A stretch of 64,000 nt of DNA from Phytohabitans aurantiacus (GTDB lineage: Bacteria > Actinomycetota > Actinomycetes > Mycobacteriales > Micromonosporaceae). Below, one piece after another: positions 33,061 through 42,771 of this stretch (positions are counted from its first letter, which is position 1; each line of letters starts with the position of its first letter). Below the pieces are notes generated by a model, which searched no databases, had not been told where the DNA came from, and worked only from the letters and a program-made list of their open reading frames with translations. Location of the stretch: NCBI RefSeq assembly GCF_027923225.1, contig NZ_BSDI01000046.1, forward strand, positions 1 to 64,000. Reading direction: 5' to 3'. Made by a program: the position numbers and the translations under genes.

Positions 33061-36000
33061 ACAGCTGGGGCCGGGCGAGATCCGCATCGTGTCGCTGCCC
33101 ACCGGCCCGGCGACTTCGGTCCCGCGGTGGCTGACCCAGCTTACGGACAAGCACGCCAAGAACCGGGAGGTCGTGCTCCGCCACCGGACCGGCCGCGCGG
33201 AGTTCGAGGTGGCACCCGGCCGCGGCGGGAGCCAGCCGATCCGGCTCCGGGTCGAAGACCGGGACACCGTCGACTGGCTTACCACCGCCGGGCACACGCT
33301 CGTGTCATGGGTCGTCGAGGCCACCCCGCAGCAGATCAGCGTGCAGTGTCATGCGTTCGCCACAGCGGACGTTGGCGCAAGCATGACCGTCGGCATCGAT
33401 GACGGGGTGGCCGAACAGGTACGGATCGCCACCCAGCGGGCGGTGACCGGCTTCGAGCCGATCCGGGACTGGCTACGCGAGGAGTTCGCGCTTCCGGCGC
33501 TGCCGGGCCAGACCGCGGAACGGTACGTCCATAGCGGAGGTCCGGGCCGCGATTCGGGTTCCGGCGTCCGCGCCCTCACCCTGCACGGTCGGCGATGGGT
33601 CGCTGACATCGCCCTGACCGACGATGCCCTTCGCCTCGTGCGCCTCACCGACGCGTCCTCTCGGCAGCACGCTCGCTGGTTCCGGCTCAGCCCGATCGAC
33701 TTGCGGTTCGTCGACCGGGGCGACGAGGCCGCCGCCAGTGAGGTCATCCGCGCTGCGCTGCAGGGGCTCACGTCGGACGGGCGGACATACCTCGACCTTT
33801 GGCAGGCGTACAACGAGATCGAGCGCGAGTCGCTGGTCGACGAGGCCCGGCGCATGGGTTCGGCTCGGTACCGGTCATGTCAGATCACCGCGGACGGGCT
33901 CTGGCGTTTCGAGCTGCAGCCCGACGATCGCGCCGGATCCTTCCTCCGCGCGGTGGCCTCGTATGGCGGAAGGCTGCAGCTGGAGGCGTCCATGGACCTT
34001 CCGCCCGAGTTGCAGGACGGGCGCGGCCGGCCGAGGGCCGGCGTGCACGGCGAGGTGCGGTACGTGGTCAGGAACAACTGGACCGTCGACCTCGCCGTCG
34101 ACGGGGACGACGCGCCGCCGCCGACCGGGCACCTGTTCCGGTCGCTCTCCGGGGACCGGGTCCGCCTGCGCCGCCGAGACCTGGCCCGTGAGCGGATCGA
34201 GACCGACCAGGCCGAGATGCCCGGGCTGCGGCTGCTCATCGAGGGGGTGCCGCGGCCAGGAGCCCATCCGCGCGCTGAGCGGGCTCACGACAAGGCCATC
34301 GCCGCGGCTATCGGAGGCGCCGACGGCCCGGCCCCCACCGGTGTCCAGCGGGCCGCGCTGGGCATGGCGCTGCGAACCCCGGACGTCCTGCTCGTGCAGG
34401 GACCGCCGGGCACAGGCAAGACCCGCTTCATCGCGGACCTGCTGCGCTGCCTCGACGAGCTGGGCGAGCGCACAGTGTCGATGCAGCGGACCCTGATCTC
34501 CAGCGTGCAGCACGACGCGGTCGACAACGTCGCCCGCAAGGCGCGTCGGCATGGTCTGCCGCCGACCCGCGTCGGGGCGCGGCCGGGTCGTGACTGGGAG
34601 AGTTCCCGCGAGTGGCGCGACGGCGTCGCTGCGACCGTCGAGCGGTATCTGCAGGAGCACCGGCCGGCGTCCGCCCGCCACGACGCCGCGCGAAAGCTGC
34701 GGGAGCTCGCGTCGGCCTACGAGCGCCACCCGATGACCGGCCCGGACCTGATCGCGCTCCTCGCCACCGTCAAGGAGCTGGCCGGTGTCCGCTTGCCCGG
34801 CGAGCTGCGGGACGAGCTCGACCACCTGCTGGCCGACCGGGCCGTGGTCGACCGGGTCGCCGTGACGCTGGCCGGCGACGAGCGGGAGCGGCTGGCGCGG
34901 GAGGCCAGGTCGCTGCGCGTCACGCCGGTCGCGTTCGCCGACGACGGCCCGCAGCGCGCCGTCCGGGCGCTGCGCGAGCTGGATCGGCTGCTGGACGACC
35001 CGGCCCGGAGGTTGCTGGAGGCCGTTGTGAAGGTCGGCGACAGCGGGGACGACCTACTGGCCGAGCTCGCCGCGCTACGCGTCGAGCTGCTCGGGCGACT
35101 CGCCGCCGACACCGCCTTACTCCACGCGCCGATGCACGATCCCGACGTGGAGGCGCTGCTGCACCTCGTCGCGGACGCCGTGGTGGAGGATGCCGCCGAG
35201 ACCGCCGACAGCGCCGACGAGGTCCTGCTGGCCTACTGCGACGACCTGCGGGAGGACCTCGCCCTCGTGGAGTCGACGCTGGCCCGGTACAACGCCGTGC
35301 TCGCCTCAACAGTCCAGCAGGCGAACTCGGAGGAGATGTCGCGGCTGCTCGACGCGCCGCTGCCCGTGTTCGACACCGTCGTCGTCGACGAGGCGGCGCG
35401 GGCCAACCCGCTCGACCTGATGATCCCGATGGCGTTCGCCCGGCGGCGCATCGTCCTCGTCGGAGACCACAAGCAACTGCCGCACGCCTTGGAGCAAAAG
35501 GTCGAGCGGGAGCTGCGCCGCAACCGCTCGCTCGACGGCTCGGAGCTGTCGAAAAGCCTGTTCGAGCGCTGGTTTGACCTCTTCGCCGACGAGAGGCCGG
35601 CGGTGCGGACGATCGTGCTGGACACCCAGTTCCGCATGCACCCCGCCCTCGGCCGGTTCGTCAGCGAGGTCTTCTACGGCGGCGCCGACGCGATCAAGCC
35701 CGATCCGTCGACGGCACGGCTGACCCACGACCTGTCGACCTACGCCGGCAAGGTGGCGACCTGGATCGACGTGCCGCGAAGGGACGGCGACGAGCAACGG
35801 TCCGGGACGAGCCGGACCCGGCCGGCCGAGGCGCGTCGGCTGGTCCGGGAGCTGTCCGACCTGGCCGAGTTGGACCGGGACCGAAGGCTGTCGTTCGGTG
35901 TGATCACGTTCTACAAGGCCCAACAGGAGCTGCTGGAGGCCGAGCTGCAGCAGGCCGGGCTGGCCGTGGTCGACGACGACGGCACCTTCATGCCCGTGCC

Positions 36001-36364
36001 GACGATGCAGTTCACGGCCGAGGAGCGGCCGCGGCCTAGGCTGCGGGTAGGCACCGTGGACGCGTTCCAGGGCATGGAGTTCGACGTCGTGCTGCTGTCG
36101 GTGACGCGTAGCAGCGAGGTCCCGCGGCCCGTCGGCGGTCCCGCCGAGGCCGTGAAGCGGTACGGGCACCTGCTCAGCGACAGCCGGATGTGCGTGGCGA
36201 TGAGCCGGCAGCGCCGGTTGCTCATCGCCGTCGGAGACGCCGCCATGGCCGAGCGGTCGGCCACGCCGGAGGTGCCTGGCCGGCCGGGCCGGTCCGTCGC
36301 CGAGGGCATCGTCGCATTCCGCGAGTTCTGCGAGGGGGTACACGGTGCTGGCATTCGGTCCTGA
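33050..36364 (+). CDS. UPF1-like SF1 helicase (AAA_11/AAA_12)
   Basis: 1104 aa starting at GTG 33050, which has GGAGG 6 nt upstream and overlaps the kinase end by 11 bp. The first ~400 residues are a beta-rich region of unknown fold. The helicase follows: Walker A LLVQGPPGTGKTRFIAD (~450), a helical insertion (520-740), motif II VVVDEAARANPLDLM (~780), VLVGDHKQLPHAL, LDTQFRMHPALGRFV, and C-terminal VGTVDAFQGMEFDVVLL (~1003) with MCVAMSRQRRLLIAVGD. No nuclease domain is fused, unlike the helicase of the leftward operon. Probably an RNA or DNA translocase. Confidence 0.87.
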   Translation: MFAEQLGPGEIRIVSLPTGPATSVPRWLTQLTDKHAKNREVVLRHRTGRAEFEVAPGRGGSQPIRLRVEDRDTVDWLTTAGHTLVSWVVEATPQQISVQCHAFATADVGASMTVGIDDGVAEQVRIATQRAVTGFEPIRDWLREEFALPALPGQTAERYVHSGGPGRDSGSGVRALTLHGRRWVADIALTDDALRLVRLTDASSRQHARWFRLSPIDLRFVDRGDEAAASEVIRAALQGLTSDGRTYLDLWQAYNEIERESLVDEARRMGSARYRSCQITADGLWRFELQPDDRAGSFLRAVASYGGRLQLEASMDLPPELQDGRGRPRAGVHGEVRYVVRNNWTVDLAVDGDDAPPPTGHLFRSLSGDRVRLRRRDLARERIETDQAEMPGLRLLIEGVPRPGAHPRAERAHDKAIAAAIGGADGPAPTGVQRAALGMALRTPDVLLVQGPPGTGKTRFIADLLRCLDELGERTVSMQRTLISSVQHDAVDNVARKARRHGLPPTRVGARPGRDWESSREWRDGVAATVERYLQEHRPASARHDAARKLRELASAYERHPMTGPDLIALLATVKELAGVRLPGELRDELDHLLADRAVVDRVAVTLAGDERERLAREARSLRVTPVAFADDGPQRAVRALRELDRLLDDPARRLLEAVVKVGDSGDDLLAELAALRVELLGRLAADTALLHAPMHDPDVEALLHLVADAVVEDAAETADSADEVLLAYCDDLREDLALVESTLARYNAVLASTVQQANSEEMSRLLDAPLPVFDTVVVDEAARANPLDLMIPMAFARRRIVLVGDHKQLPHALEQKVERELRRNRSLDGSELSKSLFERWFDLFADERPAVRTIVLDTQFRMHPALGRFVSEVFYGGADAIKPDPSTARLTHDLSTYAGKVATWIDVPRRDGDEQRSGTSRTRPAEARRLVRELSDLAELDRDRRLSFGVITFYKAQQELLEAELQQAGLAVVDDDGTFMPVPTMQFTAEERPRPRLRVGTVDAFQGMEFDVVLLSVTRSSEVPRPVGGPAEAVKRYGHLLSDSRMCVAMSRQRRLLIAVGDAAMAERSATPEVPGRPGRSVAEGIVAFREFCEGVHGAGIRS

Positions 36365-37889
36365 GTCCCCCGTCGCCCGGCCCGAGTTCGCCGAGTTCCG
36401 GGGTCGGCAGCGGTGGCTGCTCTGGCCCGCGCTGCGGTACCGCGTCGTGTCGCCGCTGGTGCACGAGGACCGACTCAACGTGTTCCAGGCAGCGGTGCTT
36501 GGCCTAGCCCGCGCCGGCCTGCGTGAGGCGGCCGACATCGGCCGGCTCCTCGGACTGCAGGACGACCTCGTCGAGTTGGTCCGCTCCGACCTGCGCGCGC
36601 TGAGTTACCTCGACCGGTACGGCGTCATCACGACGAACGGCCGCCACGTCCTGCAGGACAGGTTCCCTGACCCCACACGGGCCATCACGACCTACGTCTA
36701 CCAGGACGTGACGACCGGCACGCTCTGGCCGGCCTCGACCGTCGAGCCGGGTCACTGCCCGTGCGACTGGCAGAGTCGGACGGCCGCGACGCTCCAGCTG
36801 CGCACCGCAGGCGCGCCGCTACGGAAGCACGCGTTTGCCGTCCATCCCGACGGCTGGACCGGTACCGAGCCACCGGCGCACGAGCAGGTCGTGGAGGCGG
36901 TCTCCCGCGGCGAGGCGGCGAAACGGCAGGGCGGCGGCCGGACACGGCGCTGGCAGGCCGGCCCGCCCGAGCGGGTGGTCTCGCGCGTTTCGGTGATGAC
37001 CGATGGGCAACCGGTGTGGATCCCGCTGCCACTGCTCGCCCGGAAGCGCGACGAGGGTGGCGAGACCACGGTGACGTGGGACGCGATGAGCCCGTTCGGC
37101 GGGCACGCCAGCCCCTACCTCCGGCGGCTGGTAGCGACCCAGGTCCAGCGGTCAGCCCGGCTGCGCGACCACGTTGAGCAGTTCGTCGGCCGCCGGACCG
37201 AGGGCCTCCTGACCGAGTCCGACCTCATCGACGTCAAGCTACGGCGCAGCATCGCCGAGACGCTCGAGCACCGTTTCACCGCCCGGGTGCGCGACCACGA
37301 CGCCGTGTTCGAGCTGCTCACGCTGCTGGAGCGGGAGATCGACCGGGCGCGGCGACGCGGCGACGGCAGTCCCGAGGTGGGCGACGTCGCGCGGTACTCC
37401 TGGCGGCTGCACGAGCTCGTGCTGCGCGACCTCGTGGCTCGGCATCGGCCACCGCTGCGGGCCGTCGAACGGCTGCGGGATCCGCTCGCCCGGCAGCTCG
37501 GCACCTACTGCCGGCAGCTCGGGATGTCGTTCGGCGAGCACGCGCGGCTCGGCGTGGTGAAGGCCGATCAGCTCCGGCGGGGAATCAGACAGCCGGACCG
37601 GGCGACGACCCCGGTGCTGCTGGCCGCTGCACTCGTCAGCGCCGCCACCGGCGCACCCGACCATCCTTTCCGCCAGGTGGCGGCGGCCTGGCCGACGCTG
37701 CTCAGCGACCTCACGAACGTGTCGAAGGACCGGAACACGGGCGGTGCGCATGCCGCTGCGGTGCCGCTGAACCTCGACTACGGCGCGACTGCCTGGCGGC
37801 TTGCGCAGGACACCGCGGCGGCCTACCTCGGCGTGCCGCTGCCCGATCTCCGCACACGTAGCGAAAGGGACCGGTCCACAAATGGGTAA
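36345..37889 (+). CDS. Winged-helix protein with HEPN-like RNase motif
   Basis: 514 aa of unrecognised overall family. Residues ~45-105 look like a winged helix (LREAADIGRLLGLQDDLVEL followed by VRSDLRALSYLDRYGVI). A Cys pair, GHCPCDW, and a beta-rich middle follow. The last ~150 residues are all-helical and contain VSKDRNTGGAHAAAV near 463, fitting the R-N-x4-H motif of HEPN-fold RNases. The GTG start lies 20 bp inside the helicase gene. I infer a ribonuclease effector, but the HEPN call rests on one motif plus helical context. Confidence 0.55.
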   Translation: MLAFGPESPVARPEFAEFRGRQRWLLWPALRYRVVSPLVHEDRLNVFQAAVLGLARAGLREAADIGRLLGLQDDLVELVRSDLRALSYLDRYGVITTNGRHVLQDRFPDPTRAITTYVYQDVTTGTLWPASTVEPGHCPCDWQSRTAATLQLRTAGAPLRKHAFAVHPDGWTGTEPPAHEQVVEAVSRGEAAKRQGGGRTRRWQAGPPERVVSRVSVMTDGQPVWIPLPLLARKRDEGGETTVTWDAMSPFGGHASPYLRRLVATQVQRSARLRDHVEQFVGRRTEGLLTESDLIDVKLRRSIAETLEHRFTARVRDHDAVFELLTLLEREIDRARRRGDGSPEVGDVARYSWRLHELVLRDLVARHRPPLRAVERLRDPLARQLGTYCRQLGMSFGEHARLGVVKADQLRRGIRQPDRATTPVLLAAALVSAATGAPDHPFRQVAAAWPTLLSDLTNVSKDRNTGGAHAAAVPLNLDYGATAWRLAQDTAAAYLGVPLPDLRTRSERDRSTNG

Positions 37890-40212
37890 GCGAAGGACCT
37901 CGAACCGGCCGCCGAGCCATCGCCGGACAGCCCAGCAGGCGGCTGCCGACAAGATCGCCGACTTGGCAGCGGCCGCCAAGCAGGCCGAGGACGACACGAA
38001 GGTCAGCGCTGCGCTCGCCGAGCAGGGTCTGGAGCCGGCGGCGAACGACGACGCGGTGCTCTCCGCGTACGACACGCTGCTGCGCCAAGCCGCCGACTAC
38101 GAGCGGGCGGCCGCAGCGGCTCGGGAACGGAGGCAGGCCGCCGAACTCGCCGAGGCCGCTGCGGACGCCGCCCGCCAGCGTCTCGACGCCGAACTCGCCG
38201 AGGCCGCTGCGGCCCGCAAGACCGCCGAGGCGCTTCAGGCCGAGGCCACCACCGAGCTGGAACTGCTGCGCGTCCGGAGCGAGCGGGTGAGCGCCCGCGA
38301 GCAGGAGGCCCGGGACGGGTTCGCCGCAAAGGCCCAGGCGGCCCGCGCCGAGCTCGAAGACGAGCTGGAACGCCGCCGGCAGGCGGCACGGCACGAGGAG
38401 CAGGAGCGGCGGCGCGTGCTCGACGAGGAACACGCGAAGCAGGTCGCCGGGCTGGAGAAGGACCGCGCGGCGTTCCGCCGGTCCGAGGACGATCTGCACC
38501 ACCAGCGACAAGCGCTGCTGGAGCAGCAGATCCAGGTGCAACGCAGGCTCGATGACCTGGAGTCAGAAATCAAGGCACACGCCGCGGCCAAAGTCGCCGC
38601 CCTCGACCGCGAGCTGCAGGTCCTGCGGATCCAGTCCGACGCCCGGATCGAGATGATCGACGAGCTGCGCCAGGAACTCGCCGAGCGCGAGAAGCAGCTG
38701 CTGCGGATCGGCGGCACCGATCCGCAGTACCTGATCGACGAACGCGACCGCCTGGCCGCGGACAACGCCGAGTTGCGCGGCAAGCTCGCCGAGCGGCTGG
38801 CCGACGACGACCTGCACCGGTTGCGATGGCTGGAGCAGCAGCACCGGGAGGTGGCGGGCGAGCGCGACCGGCTGGCGTACCGGGTGCAGGAGCTCGAGGG
38901 AGCGGCCCTCGCGAGCCGCATCAACAACCTGCAGATGAAACAGCTCAGCGACGCCGAGCGGCACTTCGAGGTACTCGCCCGGGGCTACGAGAGCCGGATC
39001 GCCGAGCTGCAAGGCGCCGTGCAGGAACTGACCCACGACCGTCCCGACCCCGGCACGCCGCTGTTCCCCCGCTGCGTCGCGATGGACGACGATCCCGAGC
39101 TGAGCGAACCCGGCGTCATCAGCGCCGACCGGCCCGACCTCTCGCGGCTGGCCCGGTCGCTGCAGGCCGTCATGTTCGCCGACAGCCGGCGGGCGTACCG
39201 GCTCAACGACGTGTGCGTCCTCCTCGGTGGCCTCGCGATGAGCCGGCTGCACCTGCTGGAGGGTATGAGCGGCATCGGCAAGACGTCGCTGCCGGTCGCC
39301 CTCGCCAAGGCGCTGGGCACCGAGTGCACCGTCGTGGAGGTCCAGGCCGGCTGGCGCGACCGGACGGACCTCTTCGGGCACCACAACACCTTCGAGCGGC
39401 GCTTCGAGGAGTCTGAATTCCTCCAAGCCCTGTACCTGGCGCAGACGCCGAGGTACCGGGGACGGCCGTTCTTCATCGTTCTCGACGAGATGAACCTGGC
39501 CCGGCCAGAGCAGTACTTCTCGGTCCTGCTGTCGAAGCTCGAGTACGAGGGCGAGCCGATCCAGCTGGTCACCCGCGGCACCGGGCGGGCGCCGCAGTGG
39601 TTCGTGGACGGCTGGCGGATCCGCTTGCCCAGCAACGTCTGGTTCATCGGCACCGCGAACCAGGACGAGTCGACGCTGGAGTTCGCCGACAAGACCTATA
39701 ATCGCGCGCACCTGATGGAGCTGCCGGCCCAGCGTCCCAGGCTGCCGAGGCCGGCAACGCTCCCGGAGATCGAGCCGTACAGCACCATCGCGCTGCGCAA
39801 GTCATTCGAGCATGCCAAGCAGGCGCACGGTGCGGACACGGCCGAGGTGCGCGAGTTCCTCGACGTGATCGCCGACGACCTGCGCGAGCACGGCCGGGCG
39901 GTCATGGGCCCGCGGCTCGAGCGCCAACTGGAGGCGTTCGTGCCCGTCGTCGTTGACGCCCATGCCGGCGACCCGGTCGCCGAACGGCCCGAGGGCGAGG
40001 ACAGCGGACAGGACGGCCGGTCGCTCGCCGCCGACCACTTCCTGGCCTGGAAGATCCTCCGTTCCCTGCGCGGTCGGTACGACGTCACCCCCGGGGGCCT
40101 CGGCAAGATCCGGGACGCAGTGTGCACCGCCTGGGAGCTACGCAGGTTGCGCGGTGCCCCGATGCGGTGCGTCCGCCTCCTCACCGACGAGCAGCGGCGC
40201 AGGGAAGGATGA
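37882..40212 (+). CDS. McrB-like AAA+ ATPase with long coiled coil
   Basis: 776 aa. Residues ~60-390 are an extended Ala/Glu/Arg/Gln-rich coiled coil. The AAA_5 domain follows: Walker A LLEGMSGIGKTSLPVALAKA (~460), the WRDRTDLFGHHN element, Walker B FFIVLDEMNLARPEQYFSVL (~531) and sensor I FIGTANQDESTLEFADK with NRA. The MNLAR-x3-YFS and GTAN-x-DEST signatures are those of McrB/MoxR-type ATPases in restriction-like systems. ATG 37882 overlaps the previous gene by 8 bp. The coiled coil could reach membranes, DNA or partners. Confidence 0.83.
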   Translation: MGKRRTSNRPPSHRRTAQQAAADKIADLAAAAKQAEDDTKVSAALAEQGLEPAANDDAVLSAYDTLLRQAADYERAAAAARERRQAAELAEAAADAARQRLDAELAEAAAARKTAEALQAEATTELELLRVRSERVSAREQEARDGFAAKAQAARAELEDELERRRQAARHEEQERRRVLDEEHAKQVAGLEKDRAAFRRSEDDLHHQRQALLEQQIQVQRRLDDLESEIKAHAAAKVAALDRELQVLRIQSDARIEMIDELRQELAEREKQLLRIGGTDPQYLIDERDRLAADNAELRGKLAERLADDDLHRLRWLEQQHREVAGERDRLAYRVQELEGAALASRINNLQMKQLSDAERHFEVLARGYESRIAELQGAVQELTHDRPDPGTPLFPRCVAMDDDPELSEPGVISADRPDLSRLARSLQAVMFADSRRAYRLNDVCVLLGGLAMSRLHLLEGMSGIGKTSLPVALAKALGTECTVVEVQAGWRDRTDLFGHHNTFERRFEESEFLQALYLAQTPRYRGRPFFIVLDEMNLARPEQYFSVLLSKLEYEGEPIQLVTRGTGRAPQWFVDGWRIRLPSNVWFIGTANQDESTLEFADKTYNRAHLMELPAQRPRLPRPATLPEIEPYSTIALRKSFEHAKQAHGADTAEVREFLDVIADDLREHGRAVMGPRLERQLEAFVPVVVDAHAGDPVAERPEGEDSGQDGRSLAADHFLAWKILRSLRGRYDVTPGGLGKIRDAVCTAWELRRLRGAPMRCVRLLTDEQRRREG

Positions 40213-42134
40213 TGGCCGATCGGCCCGGCGCACCGGACCCGCTTGTCGTCGGCACCGTCATCGACGTCGCACGAGCGCTGGCCACGAACACGACCCTCGG
40301 CGCGTGGCTGGCCGACACCATGTTCGTGCCCGACGCGTCGCACCACGCGGAGCTCAGCCCATTCGAGCGTGCCGGGCTCGACGTGCTCGACGTGCTTGCC
40401 GACGTCTGCCTCCGGCCGCACGACCGACTCGACCGGGTGGACGAGCTGGTGCGGGCGGACCTAGCGCGCCGCGTGCCGCCCGCCGGCCTCGCTCGCCTGG
40501 CCGGCCACACTGAGGACTGGGCGGGCGTGGAACACGGGCGCATCATGCCGCTACGCGTGCTGTCGCAACGGTTCGCCGAAGACGTTGATTTCTACGAGAA
40601 CCAGGTGGCCGCGCAGCTCGTGGACCGGCTCGGCGAGCACCTGACCAGGCGCATCCGGGAGCTGACAACGCTCGCCGATGGGCTGACCGACCTCGACGAG
40701 TACAACCGGGCGCTGGAACACGCGCGGTCGTGGCGCCGGCTCGACCGGGTCGCCCGCCTCGTCGCCAAAGCGGTCTCCGACACCACCGCGTCGGCGCTGG
40801 CGGTTGCCGAGACCCTCGAGGTGTTCCGCCGAGCCCGGGCACGGCTCGCGGCGCTGCACGGATCGCCGGTGCTGCGGCGGGCCAACCGCCAGGTGCCCGT
40901 GCCGATCCGGCTCATGCGCACCAACCTGTTCGTGGACGACGGGCGGTACCGGCAGGTCGGCGCACTCTGGGAGCTGTGGGCGGTCCACGCAACCGCCGTC
41001 ATGGCAGGCGTGAGATCGGCGGAACGTGCGTTCCCCGAGGCATACGCGCACTACGTCGCCGCGCTCTCCCTGCGCGCGTTGGCGATCCTCGGATACCGGC
41101 CGGCCGACCCGGCCGATGCACTGCCGGTGGCCGGCTCCACCGTGCTCCTGCGCGGCCCGGCCGGTAGTGTCACGTGGTCGATGGCACAGGACGGCACCCT
41201 GCGCATCGCCGCCGACGGACGACACCTGGCCCGGCTGGCGCCGATCAGCCACGACCTCGGCCAGCCCGACGCCGAACAGGCTCGGTCCGCCGCGCTCAGC
41301 ATGCATGCCGACCCCACGATCGTGGTGTATCCGGGGCTCCGTGCCGCCCAGGCGGCATTGCCGGCCGCTACTCAGCGCCTCGTGCACCCGGCCGGCTTCG
41401 GTGCGCTGCCTTGCCTGGTTCCTGTGACACCGTTGGAGATCGAGGGAGAGGAACGGCTCGGCCGGGCGCTGCGGTGGGTCCTTCAAGGCCGCCGATTCGT
41501 CGACGAATATCCACCGACCGCGGAGCTGTTCGCGAGCGTGCCAAGCAGCAGCGATAGCTGGTGGCACCCGGCAGGGCTGACGCGCGTCGCGGTGACCCGC
41601 CGGCCGTCGATCGACGAGGTGGAAACGCTGGTCGGTGCGGCGACCGGACGTGAGCGGGAGCCGCGGAGGTCCACGGCGTCGTCGCTGCCACGGGCCATGG
41701 CCGCAGTCGAGGCAGCGGTACGGTCGTTCGACCTGTTCGAGACGTGCCCCACCTGTCACAGCACCACGACCAAGTTCGAGCCTCGGGACCGGAACACATT
41801 CCAATGCCACTGTGAAGTCTGCTCGACAGGGTGGGGGACCCGGATCTGCGGATCGTGCGGCAAGGTCTATCCCGTTTTGTGGCTACACAACGTCCTACCC
41901 GACGGGACCGGCGGCGATCGTCTCGACGTGACGGCGGGTGCGGACCTGCTGGCCGTGCCTTGCGTTGACGGCCGCCTTGCGCCGGGTAACCGATTCCGGT
42001 GTACCTGGTGTCACGCCTGCGCTGGCCGTCCAGGATGTGGTTGTCCGGTTGCCCCTGCGTCACAGCTCGAACAAAGGCAGCCAGAAGCAACACCGACTGC
42101 GGCTCGTCCAGCTCCCGACCGATCGCTCCCGTAG
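40212..42134 (+). CDS. Zinc-ribbon protein with DUF2357-like segment
   Basis: 640 aa from the second of two adjacent ATGs; GGGAAGG upstream favours it over 40209. The N-terminal part contains VDFYENQVAAQLVDRLGEHL, reminiscent of the ENR segment of DUF2357 proteins that partner McrB-like ATPases. The catalytic D-AKYR pattern of their PD-(D/E)XK domain is not seen. The C-terminus has clustered cysteines: CPTCHS, CHCEVCSTGW, CGSCGKV and CTWCHACAGRPGC (~510-615), implying two or three zinc ribbons. Last gene of the rightward operon, followed by a hairpin. Function unknown; probably the target-binding partner of the ATPase. Confidence 0.6.
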   Translation: MADRPGAPDPLVVGTVIDVARALATNTTLGAWLADTMFVPDASHHAELSPFERAGLDVLDVLADVCLRPHDRLDRVDELVRADLARRVPPAGLARLAGHTEDWAGVEHGRIMPLRVLSQRFAEDVDFYENQVAAQLVDRLGEHLTRRIRELTTLADGLTDLDEYNRALEHARSWRRLDRVARLVAKAVSDTTASALAVAETLEVFRRARARLAALHGSPVLRRANRQVPVPIRLMRTNLFVDDGRYRQVGALWELWAVHATAVMAGVRSAERAFPEAYAHYVAALSLRALAILGYRPADPADALPVAGSTVLLRGPAGSVTWSMAQDGTLRIAADGRHLARLAPISHDLGQPDAEQARSAALSMHADPTIVVYPGLRAAQAALPAATQRLVHPAGFGALPCLVPVTPLEIEGEERLGRALRWVLQGRRFVDEYPPTAELFASVPSSSDSWWHPAGLTRVAVTRRPSIDEVETLVGAATGREREPRRSTASSLPRAMAAVEAAVRSFDLFETCPTCHSTTTKFEPRDRNTFQCHCEVCSTGWGTRICGSCGKVYPVLWLHNVLPDGTGGDRLDVTAGADLLAVPCVDGRLAPGNRFRCTWCHACAGRPGCGCPVAPASQLEQRQPEATPTAARPAPDRSLP

Positions 42135-42140
42135 CTCTCA

Positions 42141-42170
42141 GCGACTGGCAGAACAGGAACTGCCAGTCGC
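42141..42170 (+). terminator. Hairpin after the rightward defence operon
   Basis: Arms 42141-42151 (GCGACTGGCAG) and 42160-42170 are exact reverse complements around AACAGGAA. It lies 7 bp after the last stop codon (42134). Confidence 0.75.
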
Positions 42171-42771
42171 GAGGGGCCCACTGGTTGCCCAACACCCGCG
42201 CGGACAACATCTTGGGCAGCCATCCCCCGGGAGCCGGGTGTCCGATCGGGTGATGTCGGACATCATGCGAGCGTTACCGTCGTTCCGCGTCCAGACCACT
42301 ACGCGCGGTGCAGGGAAGGAGCATGCCCGGCCGTGAATCGATACGCGCTCACGATCGCCATCAGCCGTCTCAGCCGATGCGGATCGTCGGCGTATACGGG
42401 GGCGGGGACTGGCGTCCGGCCTTGACCGCACCGGCCGGCCACGCGCCGCGCGGGCACCCTGTGGGCAGCTGGCGGCCCGCGGATAGCTGCGGCCTACGTG
42501 CGGGCGCGCCGCGCGGGCAGCACCTATCGCCTACGGGCCGTCGTGCTTGAGCGGCTCGCGACCGGTACCCGCGGTCGCCCACACCGCGCCACCGGCAACT
42601 CACGGCCCGGTAACCCTCGGTCCAACATCGCCCGCATCCTCAGTGCAAAGGACGTAGCGATGCGGCGCAATCACGTCGGTACGGCCGGCGACGGCCGCCA
42701 TCACCAGCCAGTACGCCGCCTCCGGTGTACGGGCGCCAGTAGCAGGCGCCTCGCCGACACGCCATATGTTG
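42171..42771. other. Non-coding stretch, island border
   Basis: About 600 bp between the defence operon terminator and the cyclophilin stop. Open frames exist, but none has coding-like composition, a ribosome site and a recognisable motif together. This may be decayed sequence at the right edge of the island; no att-site repeat was identified. Confidence 0.55.
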
